64,000 bases of DNA from Prasinococcaceae sp. CCMP 1430 (lineage: Eukaryota; Prasinodermophyta; Palmophyllophyceae; Prasinococcales; Prasinococcaceae), in contig RQSC01000027.1 in assembly GCA_013416795.1 (NCBI GenBank), positions 845,553 through 909,552 on the forward strand, read 5' to 3'. Positions 41,280 through 52,650 of the stretch are shown here, one piece after another. Below the pieces are notes generated by a model that did not search any database, was not told where the DNA came from, and saw nothing but the letters and a program-made list of their open reading frames with translations. Numbering within the stretch: the first letter of the stretch is position 1; each line of letters starts with the position of its first letter. Made by a program: the position numbers and the translations under genes.

Positions 41280-43607
41280 TCAGCGCGAGCCGTGCCTGAT
41301 GAATGTGAGCGCCGCCCACGCGAAGACGCTGAAGATCGGGATGAAAAGGGTCAAAAACCCGATGTAGCGGTCGTATGTCTTGTTCGCGAAGCCGTAGTAT
41401 TCGAGGACGGTCTCGCCGTTGATAAATTCCACCGCGCCGGGGTCCGAGTTCTGGAAGTTGTTGATCATGAGAGCCTCCCACCCGAAGCGCATGGGGTCGA
41501 TGTTCGAGTACCAGCGCCACCCGCGAGGAATGGTATCCAGCGGGATCAGGAAGCCCGCGAAGAATAGGTTGATGATCATGTACGTTGGCAGCAGTGCGTT
41601 GGCCACCTCGAGCGTCGGCGAGACTGCCGCCGATGTGTACGCCGCGGCGATGCCCACGAAGGAGCTGAGAAAGTAGATGATGAAAAAGATGCCCAGGCTT
41701 CCTTGCAGATCGATGGCCCACCAAACGATGAGGGTGTACAGGATCGATGTCACAGAAGAGATGATGACCTCCTCAATGAGGTTATAGGCGAGGTATATGT
41801 ACGAGCGGTACAGCCCGTCGGCCATCTCTCTGTAGAATAGCGCCCGCTCGAGGCTCAGAGTGGGGACGTAGCTGGCCGCGCCGAAGCCGTTCAGTGCCAC
41901 GACCATGAAAAGGACTGCCGCGGTAGAACCGACAGACTGCACGTCCTCGCGCGAGCCCACGCCAATGAACAACGTGGCGCTGATGAAGGCCGTCAACATC
42001 TTGTCGGCGAAGCGCGGCGCGATGAAGGCGATGCTCCTCAGGTTCTTCGACGCGCGGTACTTGAGCAGCACCCACAGCGCGAAGTACGAAGGCACTGCCG
42101 TCGCTTTCTTCACCGTCCGCGCGCGCTGCAGCGCTGGCTCTTCCGTCGGCCCGTCTTCAAGGCTCCTCTCGAGCTCGTCGTTGCCGGCCTGGTCGGACTT
42201 CTCCAAATTCTCGGGCAAGCTGCTCGCGCTGTAGCCTCGCTGCAGCAAAAGGCAGCGGATGCGACGCCACATCTGCGTCTTGAGCTCGCTCTTCGCGTAC
42301 GCGGCTGCAAAGTCGGTCTCGTCGTCTCCCTTGTCCTTCTTGTTCTTCATCACCTCGGCCAGTGATTTCGAGCGAGCAGTTGCGTAGGGCGCCTTGGACG
42401 GGCGCGTGCGAAGACCCGTCTCCTCTGCTCCCTCCTGGACGCGCTCATCGCCCGTCCCTTCCGCGGCGGCGCCGACACCGCTGGTGATCTCGCCACCCGC
42501 GCGCCGCATCGCCACACTCTCTTGGACCAGACTGTACTTTCCTGAGATGACGTCGACAATCCACTCGACGAGGGAATAGGCACCCGCAGAACGCGGGAAC
42601 TCGTACCCCAGCGACTCGAAGTGCCTCAGGACATCTGAGCCGCCCTCGCCGAGCGGGCCGAAGTACGCAACCCGCCCGCGCGAGAGGCCGTCGCCGCCCA
42701 GCAACAGGAGGGTATCGAACAGATTGAATGCGTACGACGTCGGGGAGTGAATGGTCGCACACACGGTCTTGTCGAGGGAGTCAGCAATCTGGCGCAGGCA
42801 GAGGGCCACCTCGTTCGCCATGAAGCTGTCCAGGCCCGTCGTGGGCTCGTCCAGGAATATCACCTGCGGGTCTGCGACCAGGCTGAGCCCTATGTTCGTC
42901 CGCTTGGCTTGGCCCCCCGAGATGCCCCGGTGGAGCTCGTCGCCGATGACGGTGTCGGCGCACACGCCGAGCCTGAGGAGACTGATGGTGTCCTCCACGA
43001 CGCGCCTCTTGTCCGCGTTCGACTCCCCCATGGGCCTCTTGAGCTCCGCGGTGTAGCTGAGCATCTCGCGCACCGTGAGGTTGGCGACGAGCGTATCGAA
43101 CTGTTCGACGTATCCGCAGCGGCTTTTGAGGAGCGCCTCCGTTGGCTGCCTGCCGCCGTACAGCACGGACCCACGCCGCGTGCCCACCGTCTTCCGCCCC
43201 GAGAGCACGTCGAGCAGGGTGGTCTTGCCGCACCCGGAGGGACCCATCAGCGCCGTCATCTCGCCGGGCACGAAGCAGGCCGTGACGTCCCTGACGATCT
43301 CGTACTCCTCGGACCTGTTCTTCCGGTTCGGCACGGAGTAGTGCAAGTTGACGAAGGTCACCTCGAGGCCGTTGTGCGACAAGCGGTGGCGGTTCTTCTC
43401 CTCACACGGAAGGGGAATCTCGGACTCGCCGCTGGGTGGCGCATCGTTGCCATTGTTGCCCGCAGTGTGGCCGTTGCTGCCTGCACGGCCTAGAGCTGTC
43501 GTCGTCGCGACCTCAGTCTCTGCCACGGGCGCCGCCGGCGTGGCCGCCTCGACGTCCATCTCTCCCTCCCCTCCCGCCCCGCCCGTGGCGCTGTAGCTTG
43601 TGCCCAT
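41280..43607 (-). CDS. ABCG-type half ABC transporter
   Basis: ATP-driven exporter of the G subfamily (ATPase first, membrane domain second), likely for lipids or other hydrophobic compounds. Starts at MGTSYSATGG, which could be a myristoylation signal (M-G-x-x-x-S). Motifs in order: Walker A GPSGCGKTTLLDVLSG, Q-loop YVEQFDTLVANLTVREML, signature ISGGQAKRTNIGLSLV, Walker B VIFLDEPTTGLDSF, and the switch histidine in ATIHSPTSYAFNLFD. A linker of about 150 residues follows with acidic and basic patches. The membrane domain has about six helices, including LFIGVGSREDVQSVGSTAAV, NLFFAGFLIPLDTIPRGWRW and FLTLFIPIFSVFAWAALTFI. About 775 residues; it would need to dimerise. No intron is evident. Confidence 0.93.
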   Translation of the reverse strand: MGTSYSATGGAGGEGEMDVEAATPAAPVAETEVATTTALGRAGSNGHTAGNNGNDAPPSGESEIPLPCEEKNRHRLSHNGLEVTFVNLHYSVPNRKNRSEEYEIVRDVTACFVPGEMTALMGPSGCGKTTLLDVLSGRKTVGTRRGSVLYGGRQPTEALLKSRCGYVEQFDTLVANLTVREMLSYTAELKRPMGESNADKRRVVEDTISLLRLGVCADTVIGDELHRGISGGQAKRTNIGLSLVADPQVIFLDEPTTGLDSFMANEVALCLRQIADSLDKTVCATIHSPTSYAFNLFDTLLLLGGDGLSRGRVAYFGPLGEGGSDVLRHFESLGYEFPRSAGAYSLVEWIVDVISGKYSLVQESVAMRRAGGEITSGVGAAAEGTGDERVQEGAEETGLRTRPSKAPYATARSKSLAEVMKNKKDKGDDETDFAAAYAKSELKTQMWRRIRCLLLQRGYSASSLPENLEKSDQAGNDELERSLEDGPTEEPALQRARTVKKATAVPSYFALWVLLKYRASKNLRSIAFIAPRFADKMLTAFISATLFIGVGSREDVQSVGSTAAVLFMVVALNGFGAASYVPTLSLERALFYREMADGLYRSYIYLAYNLIEEVIISSVTSILYTLIVWWAIDLQGSLGIFFIIYFLSSFVGIAAAYTSAAVSPTLEVANALLPTYMIINLFFAGFLIPLDTIPRGWRWYSNIDPMRFGWEALMINNFQNSDPGAVEFINGETVLEYYGFANKTYDRYIGFLTLFIPIFSVFAWAALTFIRHGSR

Positions 43608-44126
43608 CACCCTGCGCGAGCCGGCAGGCGCAGGGTTTGCACGCACGATCCGAGGTGCCCCTCCCACCCGTAGCCCCCTGCTCGCGACCGGACCGCGCCG
43701 CCAGCGGGCGCGCTCCCGCGCGGCGCGCCGGGAGTGGCGCACCGATGCGTCGCGGCGGCAGGGTGGTGACCAACGGAGGCCTGCGCGCCCGCACGCGGCC
43801 TCCCTCGCGCGCGACCGCGCGGGCGTGCGTGTGCCCGGCGCTCGCACGGAAGCGGAAGCGCTTGCTGCGCGCGCCCCCCTGGTCCCATCCCCAGTCATTC
43901 GGCCCGGTTTCCAATCGTAACATTCTGACACGGAAACGGTCACTTTCTGAATCCTTTCGCCTTTGTGTGGCTGGGAATCTCGAGGAGATTGGGATCTTAT
44001 CTTTGCCTGCGCCGCGAAAAAGCGCAGCCGCGGAAAAAGGCGCGCACACCCGCGAGCTGCTCCGTTTCGCGGGGGTTTTAGGGTGCGGGCGGTGTGGAGG
44101 GTTGCGCGGGGTGGAGGCTCTACGAG

Positions 44127-45541
44127 CTAGCGTCGGGCGCGCACCGCGGCCTCGAGTTGAGGGAGCAGCTCCGTTCGGCCGTACGTGGCCTCGTTGTGTG
44201 CGTTGACGTCGAGCGGCGTGAGCTCGAGTCCAGCTCTGAGGACCCGCAGGGCCTTCACATGGTCGCCTTCGTGGTAGAGGACCTGCGCGCACATGAGGGC
44301 AGATCAGAGTGCCGCGTCAGTACGTGTCCTGGCCCTACGTGCCGACACGCGCAGCACCAGGCGGCGGGTGACGCGTCGCAGTACCTTCGCGAGCTCACAC
44401 GCGTGCTCGAGCCGAGAGGGTTCAAGCGCCATGGCCTTCTCAAATGCCTTTCGTGCGTCGCTGGTGCTCGCGCCCGTGCACGCCCAAGCACCGCATGCAA
44501 CCATGGCCGCGCGCTGCAAGACGCCGAGCTGATAGACCTCGAAGTGCCAGCGCCCTGCCAGCGCACGAGCATACGCGCAAGTAGCGGGCACACAGCCGCG
44601 CACACAGGAGTCAGCCTTCTGTTGGTGGTGGCGCACTACTGCTCTGCTACGCAATTGCTCTGGGCTCACCGACGAGGTGCCACGCAAATCCGGAAGACGA
44701 ATCGGCGCCCACCGCTGCGTAGGCGTGCGTGTGCATCTGCTCACACAGGCGTATCTGCACGGTGGCACGCGCGCGCGCATGATGCGCGGGTCCGCTTGTC
44801 GTCAGCGCGCGTAAACACAAAGAATCCTTGGACGCAAAGCCACGCGCACGCTTCCAACACGCGAGCCGCGTGCAGCTCGCGCTAGGCGACCGCGCCGTCG
44901 GGCTCGTGACTCACCTTGTCAAGCACGTTGTCAGCATACGTCGCCTGCCTACCCAGCACGGCGGCGAGGGCCACCTCAGCTTCGGCCAGAGTCGCATCGG
45001 CGGCGCTCACCGCGGAAGCCTCCTCAGAGCCGCCGCGGTGGCCACGAGCGTATCCAGCGACAGAGAGGATGCCCATGAGGCCGCTCTGTGCGCCTGCAGC
45101 TTTTGAGTGGCCCCCACTGTTGTGTCGCTCCCTCAAGGCTTCCGCATCGTTGCGCGCATGCTCAGCAAGGTCGAGCGCCTCTTGCGCGTTTGCCCGTCCC
45201 TCCGGCTCGAACTCCGCCAGCGGCGCGGGCCGCGCCCTCTCGCAGAAGATCTCGCCGATCGAGCGAGCGTAGGCGTTCCAAGACATGTCGCTCAGCTGCT
45301 TGGCCTGACGACAACGCGCCCTCACGGCGAGCCGCTCCAGCTCGCGCAGGCGCTCCCGCCCCTCCGCGCCTTTGCCGCCACCCACGCCCTCCGCGGCGCT
45401 CGTGGCGAGCGCCGCCGCTTCTGCAAACGCCGCGGCGGCAGCGCCGAGCCTCAGCTCGCGCTCGTGAGCCTCGCCGCGCGCGTAGGCCGCCCCCGCCGCC
45501 TCCGCTGCTCCCGCGTGGCGTTTTTGCGACGAGTCACCCAT
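44127..45541 (-). CDS. RMDN/FAM82-like TPR protein
   Basis: Related to regulator of microtubule dynamics proteins (FAM82), TPR proteins of mitochondria, ER contact sites or spindle. Four exons: 44915-45541, 44670-44736, 44385-44554 and 44127-44282, with introns of 178, 115 and 102 bp (donors GTGAGT, GTGAGC, GTACTG). Spliced frame gives about 339 residues. The diagnostic segment spans exons 2 to 4: SSSGFAWHLVGRWHFEVYQL, then DARKAFEKAMALEPSRLEHA, CELAK joined to [20 protein letters not shown]; this is the family pattern of LGRWC-x-V followed by two TPR units. The N-terminal exon (ARCRQAKQLSDMSWNAYARS and HARNDAEALRERHNSGG) is helical and less conserved. Confidence 0.65.
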
Positions 45542-45658
45542 GGACAGCCGCGGCGACCGCGGCGCTCAGCGCGCCCGCGGGCGCAGTGTGGCGCACACTT
45601 TGTTCCCCTCCCCGCCCCCCCTCTTCCCCCCTCAGGCGCCTGCGTTGTGTCTGTAGCT

Positions 45659-45784
45659 ATGCTGAAGTCGAAGACATCTCCCGCCTCGCAGGCCGGCGCC
45701 GCAGAGCTGCGCGGCACGCTCGCATCCATCGATCCCCACATCACATCTCACGCCCTCGCACTGTCAGACTGTTGCGTCCGTGCG
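45659..45784 (+). CDS. Possible first or internal exon of an unknown gene
   Basis: Starts MLKSKTSPASQAGAAELRGT and ends DCCVRA at a canonical donor GTAAGT (45785). A pyrimidine-rich acceptor (CCCCCCTCAG at about 45625-45634) just upstream allows it to be internal instead. It continues in the direction of the single N at 46041, so the rest of the gene was probably lost at that join. No family recognised. Confidence 0.3.
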
Positions 45785-46040
45785 GTAAGTACAGCATCGT
45801 CAGCACGCTTCTGATGATGGTTCTGATACCATGGCTATGGCGATGCCATGGCATGACGACGGCGATGGCGATGGGATGGCACGTCCCTACCGCGCAGGCA
45901 TCCGCAACAGCCCGGCGCCCCCGCCCCGCGCGCGCGCGCCCTCGGCCGCACGGCGCCAAACGTCAGGGGGTCGTACACGGCGCTGAAGTCGAAGTCCTCT
46001 GCGGGGGCTGTCGCCGGGTAGAGCCCCTGCGCCACCGCGA

Positions 46041-46041
46041 N
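46041..46041. other. Single N, probable contig join
   Basis: Lies in a CG-repeat stretch. On its left a minus-strand segment reads VAQGLYPATAPAEDFDFSAV and stops being coding at the N; on its right the actin gene lacks its first exon. Confidence 0.55.
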
Positions 46042-46367
46042 CTGCGCGCGCCGCTGTGCGCGCGCGCGTACAGGCGCGCGCGCCTTCTCACCCGAAACCG
46101 AAACGCGCGCCGCGGCCGCGGGCCTCGCGGAGGGCGCGGCGCATGAGGGCAGGACGGTGGGCGATGCGTGTGCCGTGTGCGCGCGTGTCCGAAGAACGAG
46201 ATTGTGTTGTGGGTGGGCGGGGGGAAGAGGCGGAGCCGGGCGCTGCCACCCCGGGCTTGGCGCGCGCGGCGGCCCCTCGGCATTGTAGGAGAAAGTCAGC
46301 AACGCGCTATTCTAGCTGGCGAGAGGGAGACGCTGCAATGGTGTTGATGGGCGAAGTCGCGCGCTGA

Positions 46368-47992
<1,625 letters not shown>

Positions 47993-48282
47993 CTCACTCC
48001 AGAAGGCGCGTTGCCTTGTCCGAAATGGAAGAGTGGTAGTACAAGAGAGGAGCAGACAAATAGTGTACACGCAAGCATCAGTCGCGAGGCGTTGCGGCAC
48101 AGCGTGCGCGCCTGGCCGAGGCATGCAGACTGCGCGGCCGCCGTTTAAAAGATAAAGACAGAGGGCGCGAGCCCTACTATGGCGAACGCCAGTGTCATCA
48201 AGTTCGAGCGAGTATTACAGAGGCGTCCTTTCTCAGCAGCACGGGCTAGCTTGATATTAGTTCAAAACTCAAAAAGGGGGCC

Positions 48283-49973
48283 TCACCAGCGCAAGACGCC
48301 GACGACAGCCGTGACGTTGTCAGTGCTACCGCACGCGATGGCACCGCGCACCAGCGCCCGCGCAGCCATCTGCGCCGCCCTCTCATCGACAGCTCTGTCG
48401 CAGCCTGCGCCGGTGCCGTCCGGCCCGATCGTTCCAGCCATCTTGCGGGCATTGAGCAGCTCGCGGATGGCGACGGCCGCCGCGGTCGCATCGCAGAGGA
48501 CGTCGAAGAGGCCGTCCGAGGCAATCAGGATGATGGCGTCACCCCTGGCCTTGTCGAGGCGCACCCTGCGCACCTCCGGGTCCGCGGTGAGCAGCGGTAA
48601 CGGGTGCTTGAAGTCCAGGTCGCCTAGCGTCCTGCTGCAGGCCACCGCGACGGGCAAGGAGGTGTGCCGCACGCGCCAGCAGCCAAGGTGCTCGACCGAG
48701 CCGCCCACGGCCTCCACGCGGGCCTTCTCGTTGGGCAGGTCGGGCTTGTGGTCCGTTGTGAGCCGCATCGCGCTGGCCTGGCCGCAGTTGCCATCGCCGT
48801 TTCCGGGAGGCAGCCGGACGAGCACCGCGCGGCAGTCGCCCGCGTTCGCGGTGTACAGCCAGTCACCCCAGCGCAGCACAACCAGGGCAGTCGCGCCGTC
48901 GCGCGTTCCCATGGAGCTCGTCTCCTACGGTGCACCGAATCGAGGACGAGCACGAGAGCGCCCGGTAGTCACGCATCCGCAGCGAGGCGTCAGCAGGCGT
49001 AGGCGACGGGCTTCGGCACGCGCGGATGGCGCGGTCGCGGCGCAGGCGCACGCCGCGCGAGCGGCGCGCACGCACTCTCAGTATGTCTGCATCCAAACGC
49101 AGGAACGCTCGCCGCATCGCAACGGCGACAGAGTCGTTGACGGGGGTGCTGTGTGCCAGGAGCGGCATCTTCAGCTCGCCAGCCATGGTGACAGGCTCAT
49201 CTGCACCCGGTGGCACCGGCCCCGGCTCCGTCCCGGCCAGGCCATCGTTTCCTATGAACATCTCATGCATGTGCTCAGCGGCGTACTCCGCGGCCCGCGT
49301 GCCGTTGTGGCCGTCGTACACGGCCATGTACGAGCGCTGCACGCCGTCGCAGCTCGTGCCGGCGCCCGCAACGACCTGGGCGTCTGTTTCGGAGTCGTCG
49401 ATGACGAAGTGCGTGTCCACTGCGTGCCTGTCCTCCATGTACGGCCTGTGGCCCTGCTCGGCTGCACAGCCCACCACGATGTCAAAGGAGGGGTATCCGT
49501 GCCCGTCGGCGCACGGAGGAGTGGGAGGGCGCTCGAGGCGCACCCCCTGCAGAGGGTCGACGCACGCCTCCGACACCCCGCCAGTTTTCCCGGACGGCGG
49601 CGCCTCATCAGCCTCCTGAGGCTCGTCGACGCTGCGCCTTCTCACAGCGCGCTCCCTCGCGTCCCTGTCGGTGCCTACCGGGCGTCCGCGTTTCTGATGC
49701 GCCCCCTCCCCTGCCTGCAGCTCCTCACACGGCGGTTGCGGCGCGTCGCCTGCGGGCGCCGCCGCGGCAGCGCTGGGCTCGACCGCCACATCCAGCGTGC
49801 CCTCCCGCAACGCCTTTGCAATGCCGCCGACCGCGTCATCGCATACCAGGCCCTCTGTCGCCCCGTCCTCGCCTAAGCGGTACAGGAAGGACGGCGCGCG
49901 CCTCAGCGGGACGACCGGGGCCGAGCCTTCCGCGCCGCCTTCAGCGCCGCCGGCGGGCTCGCGCGCGGGCGAC
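48283..49973 (-). CDS. PP2C-type protein phosphatase, N-terminus in N gap
   Basis: Mg/Mn-dependent Ser/Thr phosphatase. Exon 48283-48924 is joined to 49076-49973 over a 151-bp intron (donor GTGCGT, acceptor CCGTAG) giving DADILR-ETSSMGTRDGATA. Motifs in order: CAAEQGHRPYMEDRHAVD, YMAVYDGHNGTRAAEYAAEH (metal-binding DGH), GATALVVLRWGDWLYTANAG with DCRAVL, LTTDHKPDLPNEKARVEAVG, CSRTLGDLDFKHPLP, IILIASDGLFDVLCDA and ACGSTDNVTAVVGVL (C-terminal metal Asp). All metal-binding Asp residues are present, so it should be active. Upstream, a 160-residue linker (RRAPSFLYRLGEDGATEGLV and an acidic stretch) runs into the assembly gap, where the start is hidden. Confidence 0.9.
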
Positions 49974-50096
49974 NNNNNNNNNNNNNNNNNNNNNNNNNNN
50001 NNNNNNNNNNNNNNNNNNNNNNNNNNNNNNNNNNNNNNNNNNNNNNNNNNNNNNNNNNNNNNNNNNNNNNNNNNNNNNNNNNNNNNNNNNNNNNNN
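49974..50096. other. Assembly gap (123 Ns)
   Basis: N run within or just upstream of the PP2C coding region. The bases on both sides are CG-rich. Confidence 0.99.
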
Positions 50097-50504
50097 CGAG
50101 GCAGCGCCCTCTGCCGCCGCCACGCGCGCACATGCGCGCAGCGCCGGCGCAGGCGCGCGCGGATACGCATCCCTGCGTGGCGCGCGCGCGCATATCCCAT
50201 ATCCAGCGGATCCCCGCCGGGCCAGGGCGAAACACGGCGCACCCCACCCCCCATCCGGATTCGGATCCGCTTAGTTAATAAGGGCGGGACGCGAATGCGA
50301 TTCGCAAAAACCCCGAAACCCTTTGGCCGACCTCCGGCGCCGGCCCCGGCCAGGCAAGCAAGGACTACGTATGACCGGGACCGCCTCGCCGGCTGGCGGG
50401 GGCAGGAACGAGAGACGGAAACTGACACGCGAAGAAGAAGCCGGGAGGTGCTCGGTCGGTCGGTCGGTGCCGTTGCGAAGCACCGTGCCAGGTTGACGTT
50501 CGTT

Positions 50505-50524
50505 CGATCGATCGATCGATCGAT
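50505..50524. repeat. GATC tetramer microsatellite
   Basis: Five consecutive GATC-type units, self-complementary, in the spacer upstream of the HERP-like gene. Confidence 0.9.
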
Positions 50525-50564
50525 CAATCGAGCGCACAGTCTCCGCTCGTCGAGCTACGGTTTC

Positions 50565-50635
50565 TGGGTCCGTTTCTGGGTCTGTTTCTGGGTCTGTTTC
50601 TGTTTCTGTTTCTGGATCTGGTTCTGGGTTTTCTC
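50565..50635 (+). repeat. TTTCTGGG/TTTCTG short tandem repeat
   Basis: Degenerate units of 6 and 12 bp (GTTTCTGGGTCT) repeated about eight times, ending near GGTTTTCTCC. Confidence 0.8.
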
Positions 50636-50950
50636 CAGCCCGGACCCGGTTTCGAGCGTTCCGCTCGCGGCGCGAGCCGGAAGCGCACAGCGGCGGTCAC
50701 CGATGTCTTCGGGCTTCTCTGTGCGTTTGTGTGCTCGTGTGCGTGTAGATTCGAGGGCAGGGGGGGAGGGGGCGGCGCTGGCGCTGGCGCTGGCGGGCGC
50801 CACAGCGGCGCGCTGGCGGGCGGGGGCGGATGGGGGCCGCCGGCTCGGCGGCCGCCGGCTGGGCGCGTGCGGCGTTGGAGGGGCGCGCGGGTGGGTGCGT
50901 GGGTGGTCGCAGGCGAGAGAGGCGCGGGGGGCGCGGCGCCAGCGCAGGAG

Positions 50951-51337
50951 ATGGAGACGCGTGGGGAAGGGGCGATGGGGCAGGGCGAGGCCGTGCAGCT
51001 GATATTCAAGAACCCCTCGAAGCCTGACGTGGATTTCTCTCTCGAGGCGCGCCTCGGGTGGGACGTCTTCAGGCTCAAGGAGGCCGTCGCCGAGCGCTAC
51101 GAAGGCAACCCGCCCCCGCGCGAGCAAAAGCTCATCTACGCCGGGCGCGTGCTGCGCGACACGGCGGTGCTCGAGGACGTGCTCGGCCGCGCGAGCGCTG
51201 CGGAATCGGGGCCGCTGACGCTGCACCTCGTTGTCAAGCCCGGCGGCGCCAGCCAGCCCACCTCGCCAGCGCTGTCGCCTGCGGTGGTCCAACAGCCGGA
51301 GGTCCAACAGCAGCAGCACCGGGGTCGGGATCAAGAT

Positions 51338-51370
<33 letters not shown>

Positions 51371-52624
51371 GTCGAGGAGCGCGCGCGGGCAGCACAGCCC
51401 GCGCCGAGCCCGCCGACGTCGTTCTCCCCTGTGAGGACCGGGGCGTTCCCGGTGGATGCGCCGCCTGCCCCCGCTCCCGCTCCAGCGGCCGTCGGAGGCT
51501 TCGATCCGGCGCTGCTGGCGGCGTATCCTGAAGGCCTCGCAGCGGCGCGGAACGCCCTACCAGGATGGACGCCACCGCCGGCAGCTGGCGCGGCAGGAGT
51601 GCCGGCCCCAGAGCTGCCGCGTGGATACATGCCCGTCCCCGTCTTCTTCCCCATGCCGGTGGTCACGCCTCAGATGGTGCAGGCGGCAGGCCTGCCTATG
51701 ATGCCCGAGGCGTTCAACAACAGTGTGCCGTGGGCGTTCATGCGACGACCCGACGCGGGCGAAGCAGCAGCCGCGGGGATGCCGCACATGGGGATGGGCT
51801 ACGCAGACGCGGGTGTGAGGGCAGCAGCAGCGGAAGGACACGCGGGCGCGGCTACGTGGCAGCAGGTGCAGCTGGATCGTCGAGGGCAGCAGCAGGACGG
51901 CGCTGGTGGTGGAGCTGGCTTCGGCGCTGGCGGCGGTGTGCGCGACGCTGGTGGTGCGGGCGGCAATGCGATACTCGAGCCGGCCGCTGGAGGCGCTGCC
52001 GCCGCCGCACCCGCCGCTGCCAACCAGGAGATCGTTCGTGTGATACGAATCGACGTCAGACTCATAATCAAGCTGATGCTCATTGTGATGGTGATGACGC
52101 AGGACGCGTCCGACCGCAAGTTCTACGGTCTCATGGTTGCGGCGATCGTTGTGTACTTCCATCAGACGGGCTTACTCATGCCACTGTTGCGATGGCTTCG
52201 GCCCAGGCTTCGCGGACAGGGCAACGCTGATGCTGGTGCAGACAGAGGGGGACGCCGTCGCCGGATAGCGGGCGGACTACGTCCCATTGCAAGTGCCGAG
52301 GAGCTCGCCCAGCAGCCGGCGTTGTCTACCTTTGCGGAGGAGGCCGTGGTGCTCGCAGTGGGCTTGGTTACATCGATCTTTCCAGGCTTCCACGATGATC
52401 CCGCCGGTGCGTTGCGTTGCGGCGGGTGGCGCGAGCGCTCGTGCGTCGATGACGCGAGTGAGCGCCAAAATGCTACGAGGATTCTCGCGCCCACTACCAC
52501 TGCTGCGCGAATCGCCGCCGCTGACACGCTGATCGACTGGCCCGCTCTCCGCATGCGCGTTGCAGTCGCCGCGGCGGCGAGGCTCGCAATGAACGACAAC
52601 GAGCCAGCGCCTATGATGGGCTAA
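50951..52624 (+). CDS. HERP-like ubiquitin-domain membrane protein
   Basis: Likely ER-associated degradation factor of the HERPUD type. The start METRGEGAMGQGEAVQLIFK leads directly into a ubiquitin-like domain (SLEARLGWDVFRLKEAVAER, REQKLIYAGRVLRDTAVLED, GPLTLHLVVK). A low-complexity middle follows, with ten CAG codons (51338-51367, poly-Gln) and Pro/Ala/Gly stretches. The C-terminal region has IDVRLIIKLMLIVMVMTQDA and FYGLMVAAIVVYFHQTGLLM, the hydrophobic hairpin that anchors HERP to the ER membrane, then a basic segment (LLRWLRPRLRGQG) and a helical tail with VLAVGLVTSIFPGF, which resembles the end of plant and animal HERP proteins. About 557 residues in one exon. Confidence 0.72.
51338..51367 (+). 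repeat. CAG trinucleotide repeat encoding poly-Gln
   Basis: Ten uninterrupted CAG codons inside the low-complexity region of the HERP-like gene, with more CAG just upstream at 51307-51318. Confidence 0.9.
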
Positions 52625-52650
52625 GCGAGTATTGTAAGACATATGTTATC

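Larger units (their letters stand above)
50097..50950. other. Spacer between PP2C and HERP-like genes with microsatellites
   Basis: Mostly non-coding. It holds GATC units (50505-50524) and a run of GTTTCTG/GGTCTG units (about 50565-50635), which would read as Gln-Lys/Thr repeats on the minus strand. G-rich promoter sequence precedes the ATG at 50951. The first PP2C exon and both promoters probably lie here or in the gap. Confidence 0.5.

Noticed and set aside
45537-45544. Overlapping divergent start codons in the palindrome CATG at 45539-45542
   Set aside because: The minus-strand ATG is the RMDN-like start; the plus-strand frame from it is Arg-rich and lacks a good donor, so the overlap is probably chance.
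50505-50524. Possible protein-binding palindrome
   Set aside because: It is a plain GATC microsatellite; self-complementarity follows from the repeat unit.
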